Shown piece by piece: positions 9,237 to 16,884 of a stretch of DNA of 64,000 bases; within the stretch, counting starts at the first letter, position 1, and each line of letters starts with the position of its first letter. The position numbers and the translations under genes are program-made. This DNA is from an uncultured Flavobacteriaceae bacterium. GTDB lineage: Bacteria > Bacteroidota > Bacteroidia > Flavobacteriales > Flavobacteriaceae. The notes beneath the pieces were generated by a model that was not told the DNA's origin, did no database searches, and worked only from the letters and a program-made list of their open reading frames with translations. The DNA is taken from assembly GCA_947500585.1 (NCBI GenBank), contig CANMSN010000002.1, forward strand, positions 62,001-126,000. Direction: 5' to 3'.

Positions 9237-9782
9237 ATGAACAGAACCCTATCTGAAACGTTATTACAATCACGCTTAAGAAATGATGATAAAAACGCAT
9301 TAGAAACTATTTATAAAAAATATAGATTAGCATTTATTAATTATGCTTCGGGATTTGATATTGATAATACTGTAGCTGCAGATATATATCAGGATAGTGT
9401 TATAGCGATGCATCAAAACTTTGTAATTAATAAATTAAATCTTGAGAAAAGTTCGATAAAAACCTACCTTTTTGGTATTGGAAAAAATAAAATTTATAAA
9501 TACTTAAAAGAACAAAAGAAAACAACTCTAGTTAATCAACAAGTTGATGACTATGAAGAAATTTGTTTAAATGAAAACGTACATTCTGACAAAGCAATAG
9601 AGCTATCAAAAAATTTAAAACTAATTTCTGAAAGTTGTCAAAAAATATTAAAACTCTATTATTACAGAGGGTTAACAATTGATGAAATAGTTGAACAAAC
9701 AGATTATAAAGATTCTGCAACAGTAAGAAGCCACAAATCAAGATGTATGAAACGTTTAAAAACGTTATTTAAAAAAAAATAA
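9237..9782 (+). CDS. ECF-type RNA polymerase sigma factor
   Basis: 181 residues. Region 2 lies at about 20-90 (LETIYKKYRLAFINYASGF ... AADIYQDSVIAMHQNF, and KTYLFGIGKNKIYKYLKEQ for DNA melting and -10 contact). Region 4 lies at about 125-178 (CQKILKLYYYRGLTIDEIVEQ ... ATVRSHKSRCMKRLKTLF), a helix-turn-helix that binds the -35 element. There is no region 1 or 3, as expected for extracytoplasmic-function sigmas. The stop codon overlaps the start of the next gene (TAATG), the usual tight coupling of a sigma factor with its anti-sigma factor. It is divergent from the block of envelope genes at 226-9120, which are plausible targets. Confidence 0.9.
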   Translation: MNRTLSETLLQSRLRNDDKNALETIYKKYRLAFINYASGFDIDNTVAADIYQDSVIAMHQNFVINKLNLEKSSIKTYLFGIGKNKIYKYLKEQKKTTLVNQQVDDYEEICLNENVHSDKAIELSKNLKLISESCQKILKLYYYRGLTIDEIVEQTDYKDSATVRSHKSRCMKRLKTLFKKK

Positions 9783-10489
9783 TGCAACACGAAGAGCTCA
9801 TATTAAAATACTTCAATAAAACCTTAACAAATAATGAGGAGGTTTTGTTCTCAAATTTATTAAACAAGGATGCTGATTTTAAAACCTTATTTGATGAACA
9901 TAAAAATATGCAGTTGGCATTTGAAATTAATGAAAAAGAAAAGTTAAAGCTTCACTTACAAAACTTAGAATCTTCTAAAAAATCAGTTTTTAAAACAATT
10001 TTAAATCAAAAATTTATTGTTTTTGCCACGGCATGTTGTTTACTCATTGGCGGGTTTTACTTTATAAATAATAGCAGTTCTAACCTTTATGATAATTATT
10101 TTGAAGTTTACCCAAATGTACTAGAGCCTGTTGTAAGAGGTGAAATGAATATCAAAAGTGATGCTTTTATAGCTTATGAAAATCAAAATTATCAAGTTGC
10201 TGAAAATAATTTTAAGTTGATTTTAGAAACCAATCCAGATGATAATATTCGATTTTATTATGCGCTAACACTACTAAATCAAAACAAAACAAAACCAGCA
10301 CAAAAGGTTTTAAATAGTTTAAAACAAAAAAATCACGATTTTCTACCTGAGATATATTGGTATTCTGCTTTAATTGCGGTTAAAAATCATGATTTTAAAC
10401 TTGCATTAAAAGAACTTCAGGCACTACAAGGCATGAATTCTACCTTTAAAAAAGAAGAAATAAAAAAACTTATAGAAGATTTAAATTGA
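9782..10489 (+). CDS. Predicted one-pass anti-sigma factor with periplasmic TPR domain
   Basis: 235 residues. The N-terminal ~70 residues (KYFNKTLTNNEEVLFSNLL ... DADFKTLFDEHKNMQLAF) resemble the helical cytoplasmic anti-sigma domain found in Bacteroidota, without a zinc-binding His/Cys set. One membrane segment spans about residues 78-95. The remaining ~140 residues are TPR-like (VAENNFKLILETNPDDNIRFYYALTLL and ALKELQAL) and should lie in the periplasm. The gene starts on the stop codon of the ECF sigma gene. Family knowledge supports the anti-sigma role for a membrane protein in this position; the TPR may sense a partner protein. Alternatively it is only a membrane TPR scaffold. Confidence 0.7.
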   Translation: MQHEELILKYFNKTLTNNEEVLFSNLLNKDADFKTLFDEHKNMQLAFEINEKEKLKLHLQNLESSKKSVFKTILNQKFIVFATACCLLIGGFYFINNSSSNLYDNYFEVYPNVLEPVVRGEMNIKSDAFIAYENQNYQVAENNFKLILETNPDDNIRFYYALTLLNQNKTKPAQKVLNSLKQKNHDFLPEIYWYSALIAVKNHDFKLALKELQALQGMNSTFKKEEIKKLIEDLN

Positions 10490-10525
10490 AACTCATAAAG
10501 TTTGCATTGTTAAAATTAAATTAAC

Positions 10526-12478
10526 TTACCTCCGCTTCTTCTTACTCCTAAACTTAGCCTTATTATTTCGTCTATTAAAAGGAATAGCGTCATCATAGGT
10601 GTTTTTAGCCTCTCCTGATGGCTTATTTTTACGCCACTTTTCATTTTTTTCTGGAAGTAATACTTTAAGTAAATCTTGTCGCCCCAGTTTATTCAGCGTG
10701 TTTTTTATCCAAGCTTTATTTTCATCTTTATACCAAAAGAAAAAACGATGTTGTTCGTCTTTCTCTTTACGAGTTATAGGTGTCTTTACTTTTTTAAGCG
10801 TGTAAGGGTGGTAACCACTATAATAAATTACGGTAGCCACCGTCATAGGTGTTGGTGTAAACCCTTGCACTTGCTCTAACTGGAAACCCATATCTTTAGT
10901 TTCGGCAGCAAGATTCGCCATATCTTCAACTTCACAAGCAGGGTGATTCGAAATGAAATAAGGTATCAATTGCAACTTCAACCCCTTTGCTATATTAATC
11001 TTATCGAAACGCTCTTTAAATTTATGGAAATAACTAAATGATGGTTTTCGCATCAACTTCAAAACAGGATCGCTAGTATGTTCTGGTGCTACTTTAAGTC
11101 GCCCAGAAACATGCTTCGTCATTACTTCCTCGGTGTAATCATCCAACTCTTTTGGATCGGCATTTTTATTAAATTCAGGCACCAACATATCATGACGAAT
11201 ACCACTACCAATAAATGATTTTTTAACTTTCGGATGACTATCAACAGCCTGATATAAATCTGTTAACGGCTTATGCGACGTATCTAAATTGCTACAAATA
11301 ACTGGCGAAATACACGACGGCGCTACACACTTATCACAGATAGATTGCACCTTACCTTTCATTTTGTACATATTCGCACTCGGTCCACCAATATCAGACA
11401 AATAGCCTTTAAAATCTGGCATATTCGCTACCGTATCCACCTCTCTCAATACCGATTCCTGACTCCGAGATGCTATAAACTTGCCTTGGTGCGCAGAAAT
11501 GGTACAAAAGCTACAACCACCAAAACATCCACGGTGTATATTAATGGAGAATTTAATCATTTCATAAGCAGGAATGGGTCCTCGCTTATTATATTTTGGG
11601 TGAGGCATTCTCGTATACGGCAACTCAAAAGACGCATCAATTTCTGCTTCCGTCATGGTTGGATATGGCGGATTAATCATCAAGGTCTTTTCGCCTACTT
11701 TCTGAAAAATTCGTCTTGCAGCCAACTTATTAGATTCTTGTTCAATCACTTTAAAGTTAGACGCATATTTTTTCTTGTCCTTTAAACAAAGGTCATGCGA
11801 TGCAATTTCAACATCTTCCCAGTTACTATTTTTAGGAATTTTTGCACCAGCATCCAACAAAACGGCCGTTTGCTTAATAGTAGTAATACTAGAAAACGGA
11901 ACGCCTTTTTGCATTAAACGCACCACTTCACGCAAGGGTTGTTCGCCCATACCGTAAACCAACATATCTGCTTTTGATGTTTCCAAAATAGTTGGCATAA
12001 GGGTATCGCTCCAATAATCATAATGCGTAACACGTCGCAACGACGCTTCAATGCCTCCTATTAAAATTGGAACATCTGGCCACTTTTCTTTCAAAATATT
12101 AGAATAAACGGTGGTTGCATAGTCTGGTCTAAAACCAATATCTCCGTTAGGTGTGTAGGCATCTTTATCCCTCCGTTTTTTATTGGCGTTGTAATTGCTA
12201 AGCATCGGGTCCATACAACCGCCTGTAACACCAAAAAACAATTTTGGAGAACCCAGTTTTACAAAATCCTGAAGATTATCATTCACATTAGGTTGCGGCA
12301 CTATAGCAACTCGCAAACCGTAACTCTCTAAAATCCTACCAATAACAGCAGGCCCAAACGATGGATGATCCACATAGGCGTCTCCACTGAATAGGATAAC
12401 ATCTAGCGCATCCCATCCGCGTATTTTAACCTCTTTATTTGTGGTAGGTAACCAATCTGAAAGTTGTAACTCTTGCAT
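10526..12478 (-). CDS. ygiQ: YgiQ family radical SAM protein
   Basis: 650 residues, normal for the UPF0313/YgiQ family. The N-terminal domain begins LSDWLPTT and has DVILFSGDAYVDHPSFG. The radical SAM cluster motif CxxxCxxC is present as CFGGCSFC (Cys 318, 322 and 325), followed by the SAM-binding barrel. A Lys/Arg-rich tail (KAKFRSKKKRR) closes the protein. The 4Fe-4S cluster and SAM should generate a 5'-deoxyadenosyl radical; the substrate is not established for this family. It is convergent with the anti-sigma-like gene, with 36 bp between the stops, and stands alone in the minus direction. Confidence 0.93.
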   Translation of the reverse strand: MQELQLSDWLPTTNKEVKIRGWDALDVILFSGDAYVDHPSFGPAVIGRILESYGLRVAIVPQPNVNDNLQDFVKLGSPKLFFGVTGGCMDPMLSNYNANKKRRDKDAYTPNGDIGFRPDYATTVYSNILKEKWPDVPILIGGIEASLRRVTHYDYWSDTLMPTILETSKADMLVYGMGEQPLREVVRLMQKGVPFSSITTIKQTAVLLDAGAKIPKNSNWEDVEIASHDLCLKDKKKYASNFKVIEQESNKLAARRIFQKVGEKTLMINPPYPTMTEAEIDASFELPYTRMPHPKYNKRGPIPAYEMIKFSINIHRGCFGGCSFCTISAHQGKFIASRSQESVLREVDTVANMPDFKGYLSDIGGPSANMYKMKGKVQSICDKCVAPSCISPVICSNLDTSHKPLTDLYQAVDSHPKVKKSFIGSGIRHDMLVPEFNKNADPKELDDYTEEVMTKHVSGRLKVAPEHTSDPVLKLMRKPSFSYFHKFKERFDKINIAKGLKLQLIPYFISNHPACEVEDMANLAAETKDMGFQLEQVQGFTPTPMTVATVIYYSGYHPYTLKKVKTPITRKEKDEQHRFFFWYKDENKAWIKNTLNKLGRQDLLKVLLPEKNEKWRKNKPSGEAKNTYDDAIPFNRRNNKAKFRSKKKRR

Positions 12479-12549
12479 AGCGTTGCAAAAATAGACAAAA
12501 AACGTTTCTTAAACCTAATTACTCTTTTATTTTGGGCGTTCCCACACCC

Positions 12550-12645
12550 TTCGACTCCGCTCAGGGCAAGTGGTCGGGCTTTCACTACTCGCTTCCTCCT
12601 GCGTCGGCGAGCTCAAACACTTAGCCTGCGGTGAGCGCAGTCGAA
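12550..12645. repeat. GC-rich dispersed intergenic repeat with inverted arms
   Basis: In the 267-bp spacer between ygiQ and tsaC a GC-rich patch holds TTCGACTCCGCTCAGG (12550-12565) and, in the opposite sense, TGAGCGCAGTCGAA (12632-12645), 13 of 14 bases complementary to the first arm. The same core recurs at 15745-15764, 34901-34920 and 36745-36785. The composition differs sharply from the AT-rich surroundings. It looks like a Flavobacteriaceae dispersed repeat and not a gene. Confidence 0.65.
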
Positions 12646-12745
12646 CCGTTCAATCCCTAACGCGGGCATACTTGCTAGCATTCATCTTTCATTTATAAAA
12701 CACATCATTTTTTTAACTAATTTTGCAAACTGTTTTAATTAACAA

Positions 12746-13708
12746 ATGAGCATCATTTCAAAAGACATACAAAAAGCCATTGCTATTTTAAGTGCAGAGA
12801 AACTTGTAGCCATACCTACTGAAACTGTTTATGGTCTCGCAGGAAACATTTTTAGCGAAAAAGCCATAAAAAGTATTTTTGAAACTAAAAAACGTCCGTT
12901 TTTTAATCCACTCATCGTTCATATTCCATCAGTAGATGCTTTAGAAAGTATTGTAAGTTATGTTCCTAAAAAAGCAAAACTATTAGCTGATACTTTTTGG
13001 CCAGGATCTATGACCTTAGTCCTAAAAAAGCAATCTATAATTCCTGATTTAATTACGGCTGGAAAAAACACCGTTGCCGTTAGAGTCCCTAATCATCCTG
13101 TAACTTTATCACTTTTAAAACAATTACCTTTTCCGTTAGCAGCACCAAGCGCAAACCCATTCGGAAATATTAGTCCAACAAAACCAGAACATGTTGAAGG
13201 CTATTTTAAAAACGATATCAATATGGTTTTAGACGGTGGTGCGTGCATAAATGGTATAGAATCAACAATAATCGGTTTTGAAAATGACGAACCTATTATT
13301 TATCGCTTAGGTGCTTTAGCTCTTGAGGATATTGAAGCCGTAGTTGGTAAAGTGGAAATAAAAAACAAAAAAGAAGTAAGTCCAGATGCTCCTGGAATGC
13401 TAGAACGTCATTACGCGCCTTCAACAAAAACATTTCTAACTGAAAACATTTCAGAAGAAATAAAGAAACATATAGGCAAGCGCATTGGTCTTCTCACTTT
13501 TACATCTGATTTAAAAAATGATGTTATTACTTCTCAAATCATCTTATCTATAAAAGGAGATATGGCAGAAGCTGCATCAAAATTATATGAGGCTATGCAC
13601 CATTTAGATCATCAAAATCTAGATGTTATTATAGCCGAACGTTTCCCTGATTTTGGCCTGGGCAAATCGATTAATGATAGGTTACAACGCGCTACGTTTA
13701 GCAGTTAA
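12746..13708 (+). CDS. tsaC: L-threonylcarbamoyladenylate synthase, Sua5 type
   Basis: 320 residues: an N-terminal YrdC/TsaC fold (residues ~5-200) and a C-terminal Sua5 domain. Visible family motifs are PTETVYGLAGN near residue 25, KKRPFFNPLIVH near 50 and FPLAAPSANPFGNISPT near 130. The SPDAPGMLERHYAP linker separates the two domains. The enzyme makes threonylcarbamoyl-AMP from threonine, bicarbonate and ATP for the t6A37 modification of ANN-decoding tRNAs in the cytoplasm. It starts at an ATG preceded by an AT-rich stretch without a Shine-Dalgarno sequence. It is followed, after 132 bp and a promoter, by the rplM operon. Confidence 0.93.
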   Translation: MSIISKDIQKAIAILSAEKLVAIPTETVYGLAGNIFSEKAIKSIFETKKRPFFNPLIVHIPSVDALESIVSYVPKKAKLLADTFWPGSMTLVLKKQSIIPDLITAGKNTVAVRVPNHPVTLSLLKQLPFPLAAPSANPFGNISPTKPEHVEGYFKNDINMVLDGGACINGIESTIIGFENDEPIIYRLGALALEDIEAVVGKVEIKNKKEVSPDAPGMLERHYAPSTKTFLTENISEEIKKHIGKRIGLLTFTSDLKNDVITSQIILSIKGDMAEAASKLYEAMHHLDHQNLDVIIAERFPDFGLGKSINDRLQRATFSS

Positions 13709-13763
13709 TTTTTACTACTCGCAGTTATCTGATTTTCAACCATAAAAAAACCTTAAACTAGGT

Positions 13764-13793
13764 TTGGTAATCCAATAGTTTATCGTAAATTTG
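13764..13793 (+). promoter_or_regulatory. Promoter of the rplM-rpsI operon
   Basis: TTG at 13764-13766, a 19-bp spacer, then TAAATTTG at 13786-13793. This is a full match to the Bacteroidota/Flavobacterium primary-sigma consensus (TTG at -33, TAnnTTTG at -7). Transcription would start near 13800, leaving a ~40-nt leader before the GTG start of rplM. Confidence 0.6.
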
Positions 13794-13840
13794 CAAACTC
13801 TTTTTGAGAGAGGAATGTTTAATAAATAAAATTAATTAGT

Positions 13841-14296
13841 GTGGACACATTAAGCTACAAAACGATTTCAGCAAACAAAGCTACTGTAAATAAGCAGTGG
13901 GTTTTGGTTGATGCTGAAGGTCAGGCGCTTGGTCGTTTATCATCTAAAGTTGCAAAACTTTTAAGAGGTAAGCACAAGCCAAACTTCACACCTCACGTTG
14001 ATTGTGGCGATAACGTAATTGTTATCAACGCAGAAAAAATCACATTATCTGGTAACAAATGGAACGACAAAACGTACATTCGTCACACTGGATATCCAGG
14101 AGGTCAGAGAAGTTTAACTGCTACTGAATTGTTTGGAAAAGACCCATCAAGAGTAGTAGAAAAATCAGTTAAAGGAATGTTACCTAAAAACAAATTAGGT
14201 GCAGATTTATTCCGTAACCTAACAGTTGTTGTTGGTACAGAGCACAAACATGCGGCTCAAAAACCAAAAACAATAAATCTAGAAGAATTTAAATAA
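13841..14296 (+). CDS. rplM: 50S ribosomal protein L13
   Basis: 151 residues. The L13 core is clear: [19 protein letters not shown], then [48 protein letters not shown] and a C-terminal YK-rich-type tail ending EEFK. The first codon is GTG (13841); the N-terminal sequence [16 protein letters not shown] fits flavobacterial L13 proteins, so I keep this start. L13 is an early assembly protein of the large subunit. rpsI follows after 1 bp, the conserved L13-S9 pair. Confidence 0.97.
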   Translation: MDTLSYKTISANKATVNKQWVLVDAEGQALGRLSSKVAKLLRGKHKPNFTPHVDCGDNVIVINAEKITLSGNKWNDKTYIRHTGYPGGQRSLTATELFGKDPSRVVEKSVKGMLPKNKLGADLFRNLTVVVGTEHKHAAQKPKTINLEEFK

Positions 14297-14297
14297 C

Positions 14298-14684
14298 ATG
14301 GAAGTAATTCACAAAATTGGCCGTAGAAAAACGGCTGTTGCGCGCGCTTATGTTTCTCCAGGAAAAGGAAACATTACAATCAATAAAAAAGACTTAGCTA
14401 ATTATTTTACTACAGCTACTTTACAGTACAAAGTAAAACAACCTTTAGTTTTGACTAACAATGACGCCAACTTTGATATTACAGTAAATGTATATGGAGG
14501 TGGTATTACTGGACAAGCAGAAGCTGTTCGTTTAGCAATTTCTCGTGCAATGTGCGAAGTTGATACTGAAAACAGACTAACGCTTAAACCAGAAGGTTTA
14601 TTAACAAGAGATCCAAGAATGGTGGAGCGTAAAAAATTCGGACAGAAAAAAGCGCGTAAAAAATTCCAATTCTCGAAACGTTAA
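14298..14684 (+). CDS. rpsI: 30S ribosomal protein S9
   Basis: 128 residues, full length for S9. It has IGRRKTAVARAYVSPGKG at the start, GGGITGQAEAVRLAISRA in the middle and the basic C-terminal tail LLTRDPRMVERKKFGQKKARKKFQFSKR, which reaches the P-site tRNA. It begins 1 bp after the rplM stop and is part of the same transcript. A 239-bp spacer then separates it from rpsB. Confidence 0.97.
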   Translation: MEVIHKIGRRKTAVARAYVSPGKGNITINKKDLANYFTTATLQYKVKQPLVLTNNDANFDITVNVYGGGITGQAEAVRLAISRAMCEVDTENRLTLKPEGLLTRDPRMVERKKFGQKKARKKFQFSKR

Positions 14685-14693
14685 TATTTTTAA

Positions 14694-14806
14694 TACTGAA
14701 CTTGTTTCAGTACCTGTTTATCAGTTACCAAAAACATATTCAATCATAAAATTAAAAGAAGCTGAAAAAAAATCGGCTTAAAATTAAAAACAACAGTTAT
14801 TGTTGT
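14694..14806 (+). promoter_or_regulatory. Possible structured leader between rpsI and rpsB
   Basis: The 239-bp gap (14685-14923) holds three small hairpins in a row: TACTGAA/TTCAGTA (14694-14712, 5-nt loop), AAGCTGA/TCGGCTT (14759-14779, one G-U pair) and ACAACA/TGTTGT (14790-14806). None is followed by a U-tract, so they do not look like terminators. A leader that lets S2 control its own mRNA would fit the position, but this is inference; I do not recognise a known leader family. Confidence 0.3.
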
Positions 14807-14923
14807 CCTAGTCCAAAAGACAGGATTTAGTTTAGCATCTAAATGAAGCCAAGAGCAAAAAGCTAAAAAGCTAAAAGCCAAATGGAACATTGCTAATTCA
14901 ACAGAACGTAAACTATTACAAAA

Positions 14924-15700
14924 ATGGCAGTAGAAGTAAAAGAATTACTTGAAGCAGGTGTACACTTCGGTCACCTTACACGTAAATGGGATCCAAACAT
15001 GGCTCCTTACGTATATATGGAGCGTAACGGCATCCATATTATAAACCTTTACAAAACAGCAGCTAAAATTGAAGAAGCCGGAAATGCGTTAGCAAAAATT
15101 GCAGCCTCTGGTCGTAAAATTTTATTTGTTGCAACAAAAAAACAAGCAAAAGATATTGTTGCTGAAAAAGCTGGCGAAATTAACATGCCTTACATCACTG
15201 AAAGATGGCCAGGTGGTATGTTAACAAACTTTGTTACTATTAGAAAAGCGGTTAAAAAAATGGCTTCTATTGATAGAATGAAGAAAGACGGTACATTTTT
15301 AACATTATCTAAAAAAGAACGTTTACAAGTTGATCGCTTAAGAGCTAAGTTAGAAAAAAACTTAGGTTCTATAGTAGATATGACACGTTTACCAGGTGCT
15401 TTATTTGTTGTAGATATAAAACGTGAGCATATCGCGATTAAAGAAGCTCAAAAATTAAACATTCCAATTTTTGCAATGGTAGATACCAACTCTGACCCAC
15501 GTCAAGTTGATTTTGTTATACCAGCAAATGATGATGCTTCTAAATCGATAGATAAAATTTTAACTCATGTAACATCTGCAATATCTGAAGGTTTAGCAGA
15601 ACGTAAGGCTGAAAAAGATGGCGCAACTTCTAAAGAGGAAGCTCCAAAAAAAGCTAAAGCTGCTCCAGCTAAAAAAGTTGCAGCCGAAGAAGAAGAATAA
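14924..15700 (+). CDS. rpsB: 30S ribosomal protein S2
   Basis: 258 residues. Typical S2 sequence: LLEAGVHFGHLTRKWDPNMAPYV near residue 10, ILFVATKKQA, RWPGGMLTNF, and DTNSDPRQVDFVIPANDDA near 195. The C-terminus has an Ala/Lys/Glu-rich low-complexity tail (EEAPKKAKAAPAKKVAAEEEE), often seen in Bacteroidota S2. S2 joins late to the small-subunit head and platform. It is followed by tsf, the conserved S2/EF-Ts pair, after a 106-bp spacer that contains a hairpin. Confidence 0.97.
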   Translation: MAVEVKELLEAGVHFGHLTRKWDPNMAPYVYMERNGIHIINLYKTAAKIEEAGNALAKIAASGRKILFVATKKQAKDIVAEKAGEINMPYITERWPGGMLTNFVTIRKAVKKMASIDRMKKDGTFLTLSKKERLQVDRLRAKLEKNLGSIVDMTRLPGALFVVDIKREHIAIKEAQKLNIPIFAMVDTNSDPRQVDFVIPANDDASKSIDKILTHVTSAISEGLAERKAEKDGATSKEEAPKKAKAAPAKKVAAEEEE

Positions 15701-15720
15701 ATAACATTAACAATATTATA

Positions 15721-15792
15721 AAGTCGTTTGATTCTTTTCTCTTGTACTGAGCGTAGTCTAAGTATTATTGAAATAAATTAAACGACTTTTTT
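15721..15792 (+). repeat. Hairpin with U-tract and dispersed-repeat core between rpsB and tsf
   Basis: Outer arms AAGTCGTTT (15721-15729) and AAACGACTT (15780-15788) form a 9-bp stem followed by TTTT. Inside lies TACTGAGCGTAGTCTAAGTA (15745-15764), a diverged copy of the dispersed repeat seen at 34901-34920. The U-tract could make it a partial terminator or attenuator that lowers tsf expression relative to rpsB; the alternative is a transcript-stabilising hairpin. Confidence 0.45.
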
Positions 15793-15806
15793 AAATTATA
15801 ATTACT

Positions 15807-16781
15807 ATGAGTACTACAGTAAAAATAACAGCCCAAGAGGTAAATAAATTAAGACAAGCTACTGGCGCAGGAATGATGGACTGCAAAAAAGCACTTGTTG
15901 AAGCTGAAGGTAACTTTGACAAAGCTATCGAAGTATTACGTAAAAAAGGACAAAAAGTAGCTGAAAAAAGAGCTGATAGAGATTCTTCTGAAGGTGCAGC
16001 TATTTCTAAAATAAATGCTGATCAAACTGAAGGTGTTGCAATCGTTTTAGGTTGTGAAACTGATTTTGTTGGTAAAAACGAAAACTTTGTAGCTTTAGCT
16101 AATCAATTAGCTGAAATTGCATTAAACTACGATTCAAAAGAGGCTTTTTTATCTGCTGACTTTGGTGGTATGACAGTTGCTGAGAAATTAACAGAACAAA
16201 CAGGTGTTATTGGTGAAAAGCTAGACATTACTGCTTTTGAAAAATTACAAGCACCTTTTGTTGGAACATATGTTCACATTAACAAAATTGCTGCTTTAGT
16301 AGGCTTATCTTCTAAGGTTGATAATGCTGAAACGTTAGTTAAAGATGTTGCTATGCAAGTTGCTTCTATGGGAGCCACTACATTATCTTACAAAGATTTT
16401 GATCCTGCATTTATAGCATCAGAAACTGAAGCTAGAATTGCTGTTATTGAAAAAGATAATATAGAATTAGGTCGTTTAGGTAAAACCCTTAAAAATGTAC
16501 CTCAATATATTTCTATGGCACAATTAACTCCTGAAGTTTTAGCTGCTGCTGAAGAAACTGCAAAAGCAGAATTGAAAGCGGAAGGTAAACCAGAGCAAAT
16601 TTGGGATAGAATTTTACCAGGTAAAATGGAACGTTTCATTTCTGATAATACGACTTTAGACCAAGAAAAATGTCTGTTAGATCAGAATTTCATTAAAGAT
16701 GAAAAATCTAACGTTGCTGAATATGTAGCATCTTACGGAGATGTTGAAATTATAGGTTTCAAACGTGTTTCAGTAGGATAA
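15807..16781 (+). CDS. tsf: Translation elongation factor Ts
   Basis: 324 residues. The N-terminal UBA-like domain has VNKLRQATGAGMMDCKKALVEAEGNFDKAIEVLRKKG. The core follows with ETDFVGKNENFVALA, the Thr-Asp-Phe-Val segment that enters EF-Tu to expel Mg-GDP. The C-terminus has QIWDRILPGKMERFISDNTTLDQE, which is normal for Bacteroidota EF-Ts. It acts as the guanine-nucleotide exchange factor for EF-Tu. It lies downstream of rpsB and ends 67 bp before a strong bidirectional terminator shared with pckA. Confidence 0.97.
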   Translation: MSTTVKITAQEVNKLRQATGAGMMDCKKALVEAEGNFDKAIEVLRKKGQKVAEKRADRDSSEGAAISKINADQTEGVAIVLGCETDFVGKNENFVALANQLAEIALNYDSKEAFLSADFGGMTVAEKLTEQTGVIGEKLDITAFEKLQAPFVGTYVHINKIAALVGLSSKVDNAETLVKDVAMQVASMGATTLSYKDFDPAFIASETEARIAVIEKDNIELGRLGKTLKNVPQYISMAQLTPEVLAAAEETAKAELKAEGKPEQIWDRILPGKMERFISDNTTLDQEKCLLDQNFIKDEKSNVAEYVASYGDVEIIGFKRVSVG

Positions 16782-16848
16782 CATAAAACTTATTTTAGTT
16801 TTTAATGTTACGTTACACTATTTTTAGACGAGACATATTTAATTATAA

Positions 16849-16881
16849 AAAAATCCCGATTTTAATAAAATCGGGATTTTT
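16849..16881. terminator. Bidirectional rho-independent terminator between tsf and pckA
   Basis: A 15-bp perfect stem AAAAATCCCGATTTT (16849-16863) / AAAATCGGGATTTTT (16867-16881) with a 3-nt loop. It has A-tracts on one side and T-tracts on the other, so it can serve tsf on the plus strand and pckA on the minus strand. Confidence 0.9.
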
Positions 16882-16884
16882 ATT

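Noticed and set aside
11345-11785. 146-codon open frame on the plus strand inside ygiQ
   Set aside because: It is antisense to the conserved radical SAM core (including CFGGCSFC), has no signal or domain pattern and its composition is a by-product of the other strand.
12403-12585. 60-codon minus-strand open frame running from the GC-rich repeat into the ygiQ start
   Set aside because: It overlaps the ygiQ N-terminus in another frame, and its first residues come from the dispersed repeat.
12550-12660. tRNA-like or small RNA gene in the GC-rich spacer
   Set aside because: The TTCGA stretch resembles a T-loop, but no acceptor or anticodon stem can be formed, and the same core appears as a simple repeat elsewhere.
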